Translations under genes and position numbers: made by a program
Source: DATMER01 sp031390755
GTDB taxonomy: Bacteria > Acidobacteriota > Thermoanaerobaculia > Multivoradales > UBA5704
Reading direction: 5' to 3'
Assembly (NCBI GenBank): GCA_031390755.1
Contig: JANMTS010000014.1
Location: 1 to 64,000, forward strand
Length of the DNA: 64,000 nucleotides
The notes under the pieces: model-generated
What the model saw: the letters and a program-made list of their open reading frames with translations, nothing else
The model's database searches: none
Told to the model about the DNA's origin: nothing
Part shown: piece after piece, positions 34,202 to 43,493 of the stretch
How the letters are laid out: each line of letters begins with the position of its first letter
Position numbering within the stretch: position 1 is the stretch's first letter

Positions 34202-37081
34202 TCAGGAATCCTCGGCAAACTCCTTCACCAACTCCTCCCCGAGATCCGGCCGTTTGATGCTCTCCCAGGCTTCGCGGGCGGCTCGGACATGCTTCCGGCG
34301 TTCCTCGGAGCCCTCTGGTTCGAGCCGGGCTAGCCTCCAGTGGGCCGCAGCGATGGAGTGGGGCGCAGGGAGCCTGCTGTAGAGAGGCAAGGCCTCCTCG
34401 AATCGAGCGCGGGCCGTCTCGTGATCCGAGCGAGCGAGCGCAATTTCGCCCAAGCGCCTGGTGCAGTTGGCCTCGCCCAGCACGTCGCCGACGTTTCTGT
34501 AGAGAGGCAAGGCCTCCTCGAATCGAGCGCGGGCGGCCTCGTGATCCCAGCATTCAAGCGCAATTTCGCCTAATCTAAAGATGCAGTTGGCCTCGCCCAG
34601 CACGGAGCCGACGTTTCTGAAGAGAGGCAAGGCCTCCTCGAATCGAGCGCTGGCCTCCTCGTGATCCGAGCGAGCGAGCGCAATGTCGCCCAAGCTCCTG
34701 ATGCAGTTGGCCTCGCCCAGCACGTCGCCGACGTTTCTGTAGAGAGGCAGGGCCTCCTCGAATCGAGCGCGTGCCTCCTCGTGATCCGAGCGAGCGAGCG
34801 CAATGTTGCCCATGCTCTTGATGCAGTTGGCCTCGCCCAGCACGGAGCCGACGTTTCTGAAAAGAGGCAAGGCCTCCTCGAATCGAGCGCTGGCCTCCTC
34901 GTGATCCGAGCGAGCGAGTGCAATGTCGCCCAATCTCCAGATGCAGGGGGCCTCGAGAACCGTCCGCTCGCTGGCCCGAGCTTTGAGAAGAGCCTTTTCA
35001 AGGAGATCTCGCGAGCCCCAGCCGGTAACCCGTGTGAATAGCCCCAGGTTGATACTTGCCTGAATGGCTGGCCCGGGATCGGTCCCCTTCAGGCCCGTGG
35101 AAACCATCGCGTCAAAATTGCCAAGCTCCGGGACAAGCCGGGCCGTGGCTGCCGCTCCGTCCTTTCCCCCGACGCGACGACCTAACGTCGCCAAATCCAG
35201 GTAAACGTCAATGACCCGCTCCAGATCCTCCTCCGTGGGCGGGACCGCCTTGCGCACATACTCGCGAATCGGAGCTAGAACTCTCAATCGGTTGCCCTGG
35301 TCGAACGCCAGCCCTACTTTCCTCAAGACTGAAGCCGCATCCCCTGCCTCGCCAGGAAGGAGAGCGTCGAGATCCTCATCAGCGACTCCATCCGGCAAGT
35401 GCGCGAGCACGGACAGCAGCCGCCGCGCAACTGGTTCCCGGGTCATGCGAGGGCCGTTCAACGAGAGATCCAGTGACACCTCGATATTGCTGAGGCGCTC
35501 CTTGCCTTCGCCATTCCTGAGGAGGGCGGTCCGCTTGTTTTGCCAACGTTTCCAGAGGCCCGCAAGGTTGGGTTCGCCCTCGGCCTCATGGGCGAGGAGG
35601 ACGACGGCCAGCGCGAGCCGATCGACGGCCTCAAGAAGACGGTCCAGATCGGGGTCGGCGCGGAAGGTTTCCCCGGCCACAGCAAGGAAGGCATCCCGGG
35701 CGGCCTGCAGCCCAAGCGGACCCACGCGGATCGGTGACCGCCATAGTGGTCCGAGCGGACGCTGGTCTCCACGGATCGATGCGATCAGAGCGAGGTCTTC
35801 CACTGACGACAGCGATGAAAGCAACTCCTCGACCTGAGTCGTGGCGGCTTCCCACGGCGTTTCGGCATTGTCGAGGGCAAGAACGGTCGGTCCGGCTTTC
35901 AACGCCTGGAACAGGCTGGTCTCCGGATCCGAACCAGGCTCGATGCCCATCGCCTGAACGATCGCGCTGACCAGGGCCTCGCGGCTGGCGGCGCTGTCGC
36001 AGCGGACGAAAAAGCGCCGCTCGCCGTAACGTTCGGCCACGCGGCGGTCATAGAGGGCTTCCAGGGTGATCGTGGTCTTGCCCACACCGGGACCGCCGAG
36101 GATCGGGCTTGGGGGCGGAGAGGGCTGGAGCAGGGTATCGACCAGATCCTTGACCTCGTCCACCCGGCCAAAGCATCGGGGTCTGCCGGGGAGGCGAGAC
36201 GCAGAGAGAGGGGCTACCGGTGGTGGAGCGGTCTTTGCCGCAGGGCCTGAAGGCTTGAGATCCTGGAGGAACTTGAGCAACTTCGAGTGATCCGAGCCGT
36301 AGGAGATCGGGTGGAGGTGATCGTCCTTGTGCAGCTTCAGGAGGTCGGCGAGCTCGCCATCCAGGCACAGCCGGTAATGGCGCGCTCCAGTGCCCTTGAA
36401 GGCTTCCCGCGCCCAGGCAAGGAGAGCACTGAAGTTGGGATCGGAGAGGCCGTCTCCGCATCCGACGAAGAGCAGGGTGTGAAGGGTCTGGACGGCCCGC
36501 AGCACGGCCTGTGCGTGGGCGCTCCCCAGAATCCTTTCGTAGGAGCGGATACCCAGGACAACCGATTCCGGCTCGTTCCAGTAGCCATGCAGGTGGAGAA
36601 TGCTGGGCTCGGCCTTCTGGATGGCCCGGATCGCAAGGTCGCCATCCCGCCAGGTGACGGCCGGCAGATCGGTGACTTCCTCCAAGAGGCCATCGTAGTT
36701 GGTGGTGGCGAGCGGAAGGCCGAGATCCCGCAAGGCCTCCAGGACCGAACGGCTCCCGGCGCGAAGCATGCCGACCGTCTCCCTCAGCCACCGCCGATAC
36801 TCGCTCCCGTCAGGAAATCCAAGCCTGCTGGAGACCTGCTCAGCGGCGGAGAGGAGGTCTTGCATGTCCCCGGTCCGGATCTGCTCCCGGACCCGGCCGG
36901 CCCACTTCGAGTCGAGACCCTTGACGCTGACGCATCGGTCGACGCCGTTCTCCAGGAGGCCCGTCCAGGAGGCGAGAGGAGTACCATTCGTGGCGGCGAT
37001 TGACACGCCGGAGCCCACGATCACGAGGACGCGGCCGGCCTGGATCTCCTTCCGGAGGTCTTCGACGGGGGTGTCGGACAT
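34202..37081 (-). CDS. SIR2-STAND-TPR (NLR-like) defence protein
   Basis: 959 residues in three modules. A SIR2 NADase domain (about 10-270) carries GSGVS (24-28), TTNYD (126-130), His165 in HLHG and VGCGDGLSDPNF. A STAND/NB-ARC-type ATPase follows with Walker A GGPGVGKT (329-336), Walker B LALDN (Asp404) and a winged-helix-like segment (to about 640). A TPR array occupies about 660-930. The layout matches bacterial antiphage NLR-like proteins in which the C-terminal repeats sense a phage protein and SIR2 depletes NAD+. Five TPR units are nearly identical at DNA level. The ATG at 37081 is preferred to GTG 37087 because TAGCAT ends 9 nt before it. Confidence 0.85.
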   Translation of the reverse strand: MSDTPVEDLRKEIQAGRVLVIVGSGVSIAATNGTPLASWTGLLENGVDRCVSVKGLDSKWAGRVREQIRTGDMQDLLSAAEQVSSRLGFPDGSEYRRWLRETVGMLRAGSRSVLEALRDLGLPLATTNYDGLLEEVTDLPAVTWRDGDLAIRAIQKAEPSILHLHGYWNEPESVVLGIRSYERILGSAHAQAVLRAVQTLHTLLFVGCGDGLSDPNFSALLAWAREAFKGTGARHYRLCLDGELADLLKLHKDDHLHPISYGSDHSKLLKFLQDLKPSGPAAKTAPPPVAPLSASRLPGRPRCFGRVDEVKDLVDTLLQPSPPPSPILGGPGVGKTTITLEALYDRRVAERYGERRFFVRCDSAASREALVSAIVQAMGIEPGSDPETSLFQALKAGPTVLALDNAETPWEAATTQVEELLSSLSSVEDLALIASIRGDQRPLGPLWRSPIRVGPLGLQAARDAFLAVAGETFRADPDLDRLLEAVDRLALAVVLLAHEAEGEPNLAGLWKRWQNKRTALLRNGEGKERLSNIEVSLDLSLNGPRMTREPVARRLLSVLAHLPDGVADEDLDALLPGEAGDAASVLRKVGLAFDQGNRLRVLAPIREYVRKAVPPTEEDLERVIDVYLDLATLGRRVGGKDGAAATARLVPELGNFDAMVSTGLKGTDPGPAIQASINLGLFTRVTGWGSRDLLEKALLKARASERTVLEAPCIWRLGDIALARSDHEEASARFEEALPLFRNVGSVLGEANCIKSMGNIALARSDHEEARARFEEALPLYRNVGDVLGEANCIRSLGDIALARSDHEEASARFEEALPLFRNVGSVLGEANCIFRLGEIALECWDHEAARARFEEALPLYRNVGDVLGEANCTRRLGEIALARSDHETARARFEEALPLYSRLPAPHSIAAAHWRLARLEPEGSEERRKHVRAAREAWESIKRPDLGEELVKEFAEDS
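34381..34980 (-). repeat. Five 120-bp near-identical tandem repeats encoding TPR units
   Basis: Units start at 34381, 34501, 34621, 34741 and 34861, each exactly 120 bp (40 residues). They encode RSDHEEARARFEEALPL[YF] RNVG[SD]VLGEANC-type repeats with only a few substitutions. The identity indicates recent duplication or gene conversion, and unit number is likely to vary between strains. Confidence 0.95.
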
Positions 37082-37090
37082 TTCCACGGA

Positions 37091-37096
37091 ATGCTA
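37091..37096 (-). promoter_or_regulatory. -10 box (TAGCAT) for leaderless SIR2-STAND gene
   Basis: TAGCAT on the minus strand ends 9 nt before the ATG at 37081, but only 3 nt before GTG 37087. Confidence 0.45.
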
Positions 37097-37642
37097 TCAG
37101 GCCCGGATGGGAATGGAGTAACTGGGGGGCAATTCCCGATGTCCGGCAGCCGTGGTCGCGCTTCCGGCCGGCTCTGGCCGAGGGCCGGCCAGGACTGGCG
37201 GGATACCGCCGGGTTGCGCCGGGTTCCGGCAATCGACGGCGTGGTATCCGCAGCGGCCGGCGGGACTTGGGCCGGGTTCGGCCGGAGACGGGCCGGGAGC
37301 AGCCGGAGTCCGGCGGCAGTGCAGGAGGATCCCGGCGCGCCGGCCGGAAGCCGGCACAGAGACGCGGAACGTCCGCGCCACGTAGCGGAATGTCCGCGCC
37401 GCTTAGCGGAACGTCGGCGCCACGTAGCGGAACGCTCGCCGAGGCTGGCGGAGACCTGGGCGATGCAGGCCGGAGATCGGCGGAGCGTGGTGACGCCTCA
37501 AGGATGTCTCCATCCGTATCCGCTCCTCCGCCGGCGAGACGCCGGCGGTCCCAGGGAAAAGCGGCTTCGGCCGGGATGGCGTTCCTGGCCCGCGTAACCT
37601 TTGCACGGGTCTCCACGTAGTGGCACTCGGAGGAGCTTACCC
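37097..37642. other. GC-rich, gene-free interval
   Basis: About 545 bp between divergent genes with dense CCGGC/GCCGG words and the 21-bp palindrome array listed separately. Open frames exist on both strands but show no ribosome site and only repeat-driven composition. The ADOP-type permease's promoter presumably lies in the last 100 bp. Confidence 0.45.
37363..37446. repeat. Four 21-bp tandem units with GCGGA-acg-TCCGC palindromes
   Basis: Units at 37363, 37384, 37405 and 37426. The first two carry perfect GCGGA(N3)TCCGC palindromes; the third and fourth are degenerate. The period is exactly 21 bp. Confidence 0.8.
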
Positions 37643-40114
37643 ATGTCCCTTGCCACTTCGATGCGCGCCACCGCCCGCGGCTTCAGCCGGTCGCCGGGCT
37701 TCCTCGTTCTCACCGTCTTCACGCTCGCCCTGGGGATCGGCGCCACGGCCGCCCTGTTCAGCGTCGTCAACGCCGTTTTGATCCGGCCGCTGCCGTATCC
37801 GGAGGCCGAATCCATCGTCTACGTGCAGCAGACCGCGCCGGGCATGGGGATGGACGACGCCCAGATCTCGGACGCGATCTACTTGGTCTACCGCAAGGAG
37901 AACCACGTCCTGGAGGATCTGGGTCTCTACGCGGACGGCGCGTCCACCCTGACCGGCGGCGAGGAGCCGGTGCGGATCGGGTCCGCGGACGTGACCCCGT
38001 CGGTCTTCGGCATCCTGCGCGTGCCCCCGGTCGCGGGCCGGACGCTGATCGAGGACGACGGCAAGGCCGGCGCCGAGCCCGTGGTGGTGCTCTCGGAGTC
38101 GCTCTGGCGCAACCGCTTCGGCGGCAAGCGCGAGACGATCGGATCGCAGATCCAGGTGGACGGCGTCTCGCGCCGCGTGGTGGGCGTCATGCCGAAGGGC
38201 TTCCGGTTTCCGGACGCCGACATCGATCTCTGGATTCCCATGGTGATGGACCCCGCCAAGCTGTCTCCAGGCAACTTCAACTTCAGCGGTCTCGGCCGGC
38301 TCAAGCCGGGCGTCTCTCACGATCGGGCGACGAAGGAGCTGTCGAGCCTCGTCTGGCTGCTGCCGGAGGTTATGGGGCCGGACTCGATCACCAGGCCAAT
38401 GCTGGAGCAGGCGAAGCTCGCCGTCATCGCGAAGCCGCTGCGGGACAAGATCGTCGGCGAGGTCGCGGGCACGCTCTGGCTGCTGCTCGGGAGCGTCGGC
38501 CTCATCCTGCTGATCGCCTGCGCCAACGTGGCCAATCTCTTCCTGGTGCGTGCGGAGAGCCGGCAGCGCGAGGTCGCCGTGCGCACGGCCATCGGCGCAT
38601 CGCGCTGGGAGATCGTGCGCGTCTTCCTGGCGGAGAGCGTGGCGTTCTCGATTCTGGGCGGCCTCGTGGGGCTGGCGCTGGCCGCGGCCGGCGTTCGTCT
38701 CCTGCTGGCGCTCCAGCCGCAGGGCATCCCGCGGCTGGAGGAGATCGGCGTCGACGCCACGGCCGTGGCCTTCACGCTCCTGATCTCTCTGCTCTCCGGC
38801 CTCTTCATCGGCGCGGTCGCGGCGCTCCGCTACGGCTCCCCGGATCTGGTGCCGGCGCTCAAGGACGGCGGCCGGGGCGGCACGGTGGGGAAGGCGCGGC
38901 ATCGCGCCCGGCAAGGGCTGGTCGTGACGCAGATCGCTCTGGCGCTCGTGCTTCTCGTGGGCGCCGGCCTGATGCTGCGGAGCTTCTGGCGGCTGATCAG
39001 CGTGAACCCCGGCGTCGATCCGGCGGGGGTTCTCACCTTGCAGCTGAACCTCCCGGAGAGCGAGTACGAGAGCGGGTCGCGGACGGCGCTCTTCTACACC
39101 CAGCTGCTCGAGAAGGTGCGCGCGCTGCCGGGAGTGGCGAAGGCGGGCACGGTCAGCGTGCTTCCGCTCTCCGGCTCGAACTCGATGAGCTCGCACGTGG
39201 TCGAGGATCATCCGCTGCCGCCGGACAGCCTGCCGTCCATGATGGGAACCCGTTTCTCCAGCCCGGGCTACTTCGAGGCCATGGGCATTCCCTTGCTCGA
39301 AGGCCGGACCTTCGACCGGATCGATCCCGATCAACCGGAGGAGGGCGTGGTGGTGAGCCAGGCCGTGGCGCAGCACTTCTGGCCGAAGGGAGGGGCGCTC
39401 GGCAAGCGCCTGTCGCAGGGGGGGCCGGGCGCGGAGACCATCCAGTGGTTCACGATCGTGGGCGTCGTGGCGGACGTGAAGGAGCAGGGGCTTCACACGA
39501 AGCCTGTCGAAGCGGTGTACTACCCGGTGCGGCGGAAGAATCCGGACACGGACGGCGAGTGGTTGCCGAGGAACTTCTACGTCATCGTGAAGGCGAAGCC
39601 CGGCGTCGACGCCGCGGGCCTGGCCGGGCCGGTGCGCCAGGCGGTCTGGTCGATCGATCCGAAGCTGCCGCTCGCCCAGGTCCGGACCATGGAGAAAGTC
39701 GTGGAGCGTTCCATGGCGCGCACCTCCTTCACCATGCTCCTCCTGGGGATCGGAGCCGCGGTGGCGCTGATCCTGGGAGCCGTCGGGATCTACGGCGTCA
39801 TCTCCTACGTGGTCAGCCAGCGCACCCAGGAGATCGGAGTGCGGATGGCGCTCGGAGCCCAGCGCGGAGACGTGGCGGGCATGGTTCTCAAAGAAGGCCT
39901 GGTCCTGGCCGCGCTGGGAATCGCCCTCGGCCTCGCGGGAGCCCTGGCGCTCACGAGGCTCATGAAGGCCCTCCTCTTCGAGGTGAGCGCCACCGATCCG
40001 GCGACCTTCGCGGCCGTGCCGCTCCTCCTGGCCATCGTGGCGCTCATTGCCAGCTACGTCCCGGCGCAGCGGGCGTCGGAGGTGGAGCCGCTGGAGGCGA
40101 TTCGTTACGAGTGA
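37643..40114 (+). CDS. MacB-like ABC transporter permease of the acidobacterial duplicated type (ADOP)
   Basis: 823 residues: an N-terminal helix (SPGFLVLTVFTLALGIGATAALF), a MacB periplasmic core domain, three FtsX transmembrane helices (about 280-420), a second MacB core (about 440-660), and three more helices (about 690-820; QRTQEIGVRMALGAQRGDV). Duplicated MacB-type permeases without their own ATPase are highly expanded in Acidobacteria. No ATPase gene is adjacent. GGAGGAG upstream supports ATG 37643. It lies between the two NLR-like genes; this is likely coincidental. Confidence 0.9.
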   Translation: MSLATSMRATARGFSRSPGFLVLTVFTLALGIGATAALFSVVNAVLIRPLPYPEAESIVYVQQTAPGMGMDDAQISDAIYLVYRKENHVLEDLGLYADGASTLTGGEEPVRIGSADVTPSVFGILRVPPVAGRTLIEDDGKAGAEPVVVLSESLWRNRFGGKRETIGSQIQVDGVSRRVVGVMPKGFRFPDADIDLWIPMVMDPAKLSPGNFNFSGLGRLKPGVSHDRATKELSSLVWLLPEVMGPDSITRPMLEQAKLAVIAKPLRDKIVGEVAGTLWLLLGSVGLILLIACANVANLFLVRAESRQREVAVRTAIGASRWEIVRVFLAESVAFSILGGLVGLALAAAGVRLLLALQPQGIPRLEEIGVDATAVAFTLLISLLSGLFIGAVAALRYGSPDLVPALKDGGRGGTVGKARHRARQGLVVTQIALALVLLVGAGLMLRSFWRLISVNPGVDPAGVLTLQLNLPESEYESGSRTALFYTQLLEKVRALPGVAKAGTVSVLPLSGSNSMSSHVVEDHPLPPDSLPSMMGTRFSSPGYFEAMGIPLLEGRTFDRIDPDQPEEGVVVSQAVAQHFWPKGGALGKRLSQGGPGAETIQWFTIVGVVADVKEQGLHTKPVEAVYYPVRRKNPDTDGEWLPRNFYVIVKAKPGVDAAGLAGPVRQAVWSIDPKLPLAQVRTMEKVVERSMARTSFTMLLLGIGAAVALILGAVGIYGVISYVVSQRTQEIGVRMALGAQRGDVAGMVLKEGLVLAALGIALGLAGALALTRLMKALLFEVSATDPATFAAVPLLLAIVALIASYVPAQRASEVEPLEAIRYE

Positions 40115-40201
40115 CCGAGATTCTGGACCGGATCGCCCGCCCGCGCGATGTCGTTGGATTACCGGGTTCGAGCCCTCGAAGAGGGCGGCAGCATGTGGGC
40201 C

Positions 40202-40360
40202 GGGGTCAGAAGCGCCGAAGGCGCGCGACCCCGGCAACGGGAGGCTGGGCCTCATTCGCGTGCGCCAGATCCTGGGTCGTGGTGCCGCCCCTTCCAGGGG
40301 CTGAGAGAATTTTGGGGGATTCCCATGCCGGGGTCGCGCACCTGCGGCGCTTCTGACCCC
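40202..40360. repeat. 31-bp inverted repeats in intergenic region
   Basis: 40202-40232 (GGGGTCAGAAGCGCCG ... CGACCCC) and 40330-40360 are inverted copies with two or three mismatches. The interval also holds two CCCCTTCCAGGG words. It could be a small non-autonomous element or a REP-like pair. Confidence 0.6.
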
Positions 40361-40394
40361 GGCCTACACTCTGTCGCCCCTTCCAGGGCTTGCT

Positions 40395-43346
40395 TCAGGT
40401 CGAGGCTAACCGGCGCCGTAGCGCGTCCCGCACCGCTTCGAAGCCGTTGTCCAGGTGGGCTTCCAACTGGCGGGGCATGAGAATATCGTTAAGGAAGCGA
40501 AGGATGGCATCTGCGTGGAGGGCGAACTCCCGCACCAGTCGCACCTCCTCCCATGATTCACTGCTCGGATGTAGCTTCGGATTGCGGATCAGTGGTTCCA
40601 GCTTGTCAGCCTGGTCCGACCAGTATTCCATATAAGGGAGTCGGTCTTTGACACTGGCCAGTTTCACACCCGGCATCATTATCGGGACCACCCGCTTCGC
40701 TAGCTCCGCGGCGTCGCCCTGGTATTTCTGCCAGAGCTTGTAGATCTCAAACATACAGTTGGGGGACCGCAGATATTTGTCGCTGATCACGGCCACGACA
40801 AGATCAGCGCGGGTCAAGCGAAGCATGAACGCTGAGATTTGATCTCCCGGCCGTATCGCGTCCCGGTCTCGGATAGGTTCGAATCCATCGCTCTTGAGGG
40901 CTGCCTGGAGCGCGTCCACGGCCTGCCCTCGGGCCTTTCCTTCGGGACTGTCGTCTTCCCATGCGTAGGAGATGAACAGCTCCCGGGGCTTTTCGCTTGC
41001 AGTGAGAGGCACAGGACTGATCAAAGCAGCTTCTCCTTTCTCCTGCTCCCCAGCCGGGTCGACCTCTCGGCCCTCGAAGAACGCCGCGAAGCGTGCCGCC
41101 GAAACCGGTCTCTTGTGGCTGTCGAGCACTCGACCGTCGATTACGCCTTCGAGAGCGCTTCGGGAGACAGTCGTGTTCCCGAGGGTCAATAGCTCTTCCG
41201 GCTGCTCAACGATACGTTGGCGGAAGATCACCTTCCGAACTTCACGCAGAAGGCCCAGAGGATCCCGGCCCTGGGCCTTCAGCACCAGTGCGCCAGCCGC
41301 CGGTCTCTTTGCTGTAGCGTTGCTCTCGAATTGGATCAAGAGTTGGGCGTCCCGCTGGTCGTCCTTGAGCCACAGGCCGTACTTCCAATACTCGGCAAGG
41401 TCGCCCGCTTGGCTCCCTAGGGCGCTCATCAGGTTCCGGATCACTGCTTGGTGGAAGAAGCGGTACTCCAGCCGCAGGGTCGGAATGCCGGGCTCGTCCC
41501 TCCAGGCATAAAGCTTGACTCGGGCTTTATCGAAGATTGGAAGAAGGTCCGGGGCAACGAACCGTTGCTCTCCCTTGGCGGCCTTTCCGCAGGGGAAACA
41601 GACGCCGCAACTCTTCATGAAACTGAGAAAGAGAACCTGCTCCTCTTTGGAGTGTTTTTCCCAGGCCAGATGCACGAGATCCTCGCGAGTGAAGCGGCCT
41701 GAATCTCTCAGCCAGGGGGTCACCCGACTCCGGTCGAAGACGGTATAGACGGCTTCGAGAGCCCAGTTCTGATCGAGGATAATGCCGCTGGAGAAGAGAT
41801 GCTTCTCGTAGAACAGGACGCCGGTATGGTGGAAATAGTCAAGCGCATGCTCCCAGGAAACACTGCCTCCGGCTTCATTGCAGAGAACCTGGAACTCGGC
41901 AAGGGTGAGGGTGCGATACTGTCGTTCCTTAGGCTGGCGCTCCTGGTCCTCGCTCCGTAAGGCGTAGAGCCTCCGGCGCAGTTTGGCGCGGCCTTGCCCG
42001 ATCGAGAGCGCACCGCTGCGTTCGAGTAGGTAGCGCATGGCGTCCCGGAGCTGGCCCTCGAGGGTCTCCCGGCCGAGATCCTCCTTCGCGCTGTATGCGC
42101 AGGTCTGGAAGAAATTGAAGTTAGCCGACTCGGCCGGCGCGGGTCGCCGGTCCGAGAATCGGTCGCACTGGCTCTGCACAACGATCACCGGGCTATCCGA
42201 GCCGGCAAGGGAATGGACATAGTCCAGCCAGTAGGCGAGCGGCTGGTTGCGCAGGGGGATACCGTTCTCCTCATGCTCGTCCCGGTTCTCGCGAGTCGGA
42301 GTCCAGAGGATCACGAAGACGGCATGGCTCCGAAGGAAGAGCGAGTGTGTGCTGTGGTAGATATCCTGCCCGCCGAAATCCCACCAGTTGACCTGAAAGG
42401 CCTGCTCCTCGTCGTCGGTAAGGATTTTCAACTCTTTGCGCCATATCTGAACGCCATGTGTGGACTCGACCGATTCATCGAAAGGCCTACCGCGGAAGCG
42501 CAGACAGAGTTGAGTCTTTCCGACCCTGCTATTGCCAAGGAGAATCACTTTCACCTCGTTTTCCTGCTCAGCTCCCCGATCTAGCTCAGCGAAGTAGGCC
42601 CGGAGGCGGGTCACGCAGCCGTCGAAAAAGTCATGAGAGAGAACTTCAACAGGAAGGCCGGCTGCCTTGCTCGCTCTTAAATAAACTAGTTGGGTCTGGA
42701 ATGCTAAGTGGCGAAGCAGGTCGGTCGGCACTGGCCCGCAGTCATAGAGGCCCAGGGATTCAAGTCTAGTGAGCCCGACCAAAGCGGACAGATCCGTCAC
42801 GCCCGTAGAGTCTAGGTTCAGGGTTTGAAGTCTTGTGAGCCCGGCCAGAGGGGACACATCCGTTGTGTCCGTAGAGGACAAGTCGAGGAAATGAAGGCCC
42901 GTAAGTTCGGCCAGAGGAGAAAGATCCGTTACGCCCGTAGATGGCAGATGAAGGGCTTGAAGCTCTGTAAGTCCTACCAGGGGGGATAGCTCCTTCGCAC
43001 CTGTTTCAGTTAGGTCAAGGGCTTGAAGTCTTGTGAGGCCGGCCAGAGGAGACAAATCCGTCACGCCCGTAGATCGAAGTTCGAGGGATAGAAGTCCCTT
43101 CAGTTCCGCGAGGGGAGACAAGTCCGTCACGGGCGTATAGGAGAGGTTGAGGTCTCGAAGACCCGTGAGCCCGACCAGAGGGGCCAGATCCGTCACGCCC
43201 GTAAAGGACAGGTCGAGAGATTGAAGTCCCGTGAGTCCGGCCAGAGGGTATAAATCCGTCAATTCCGTGCCTGTGAGGTCGAGGCTCTCGGCATGGGATC
43301 GCCGGGCCTCGTCAATGAGTTCCTCTGCCGATTGCTCTCGTTCCAC
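40395..43346 (-). CDS. LRR-Roc-COR-TIR protein (bacterial Roco with TIR effector)
   Basis: 983 residues. About eight leucine-rich repeats of 22 residues (about 20-205; LTGLxxLDLSxTGVTDLSPLA) are followed by a Roc GTPase with P-loop GNSRVGKT (271-278), switch WDFGGQD (322-328) and a weak fourth motif QSQCD, a COR dimerisation region (about 430-750), and a C-terminal TIR domain (from about 790; LFISYAWEDD) with Glu867 (CMFEIYKLW) as candidate catalytic residue. The layout is that of a sensor (LRR), nucleotide switch (Roc-COR) and NADase effector (TIR). GTG start 43346 is supported by TAGAAT 9 nt upstream. GC is lower than in housekeeping neighbours. Confidence 0.88.
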   Translation of the reverse strand: MEREQSAEELIDEARRSHAESLDLTGTELTDLYPLAGLTGLQSLDLSFTGVTDLAPLVGLTGLRDLNLSYTPVTDLSPLAELKGLLSLELRSTGVTDLSPLAGLTRLQALDLTETGAKELSPLVGLTELQALHLPSTGVTDLSPLAELTGLHFLDLSSTDTTDVSPLAGLTRLQTLNLDSTGVTDLSALVGLTRLESLGLYDCGPVPTDLLRHLAFQTQLVYLRASKAAGLPVEVLSHDFFDGCVTRLRAYFAELDRGAEQENEVKVILLGNSRVGKTQLCLRFRGRPFDESVESTHGVQIWRKELKILTDDEEQAFQVNWWDFGGQDIYHSTHSLFLRSHAVFVILWTPTRENRDEHEENGIPLRNQPLAYWLDYVHSLAGSDSPVIVVQSQCDRFSDRRPAPAESANFNFFQTCAYSAKEDLGRETLEGQLRDAMRYLLERSGALSIGQGRAKLRRRLYALRSEDQERQPKERQYRTLTLAEFQVLCNEAGGSVSWEHALDYFHHTGVLFYEKHLFSSGIILDQNWALEAVYTVFDRSRVTPWLRDSGRFTREDLVHLAWEKHSKEEQVLFLSFMKSCGVCFPCGKAAKGEQRFVAPDLLPIFDKARVKLYAWRDEPGIPTLRLEYRFFHQAVIRNLMSALGSQAGDLAEYWKYGLWLKDDQRDAQLLIQFESNATAKRPAAGALVLKAQGRDPLGLLREVRKVIFRQRIVEQPEELLTLGNTTVSRSALEGVIDGRVLDSHKRPVSAARFAAFFEGREVDPAGEQEKGEAALISPVPLTASEKPRELFISYAWEDDSPEGKARGQAVDALQAALKSDGFEPIRDRDAIRPGDQISAFMLRLTRADLVVAVISDKYLRSPNCMFEIYKLWQKYQGDAAELAKRVVPIMMPGVKLASVKDRLPYMEYWSDQADKLEPLIRNPKLHPSSESWEEVRLVREFALHADAILRFLNDILMPRQLEAHLDNGFEAVRDALRRRLAST
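42740..43290 (-). repeat. 66-bp tandem repeats encoding the LRRs
   Basis: CCCGTAGA-type blocks recur every 66 bp (for example 42805, 42871, 42937, 43069), giving about eight units of 22 residues with strong DNA similarity. Confidence 0.85.
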
Positions 43347-43355
43347 AGTGGCGCA

Positions 43356-43361
43356 ATTCTA
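43356..43361 (-). promoter_or_regulatory. -10 box (TAGAAT) for leaderless LRR-Roc-COR-TIR gene
   Basis: TAGAAT on the minus strand ends 9 nt before the GTG start at 43346. Confidence 0.5.
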
Positions 43362-43444
43362 TCAAGCGTCCGGGCTTTACTCCTGCACTTGGTGGAAGGC
43401 GGTTTGCAGATCAGGGGCTGCCGATGTCGACGCGCGCGCCGGAT

Positions 43445-43474
43445 AAAACGCCCCGGGGCGGTGGCCCCGGGCGC
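43445..43474 (-). terminator. Rho-independent terminator of the haem-motif lipoprotein gene
   Basis: On the minus strand a CGCCCGGGGCC / GCCCCGGGGCG hairpin with one bulge is followed by TTTT, about 20 bp after the stop. Confidence 0.65.
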
Positions 43475-43493
43475 GCTCTCGGCCTGTCGTGCC

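Noticed and set aside
37097..37642. Small genes in the GC-rich gap
   Set aside because: Open frames on both strands are driven by CCGGC and 21-bp repeats; no start signals or conserved motifs.
40150..40180. tRNA or tRNA fragment (GGGTTCGAGCCC)
   Set aside because: Only a T-arm-like word; no anticodon arm, acceptor stem or CCA could be aligned.
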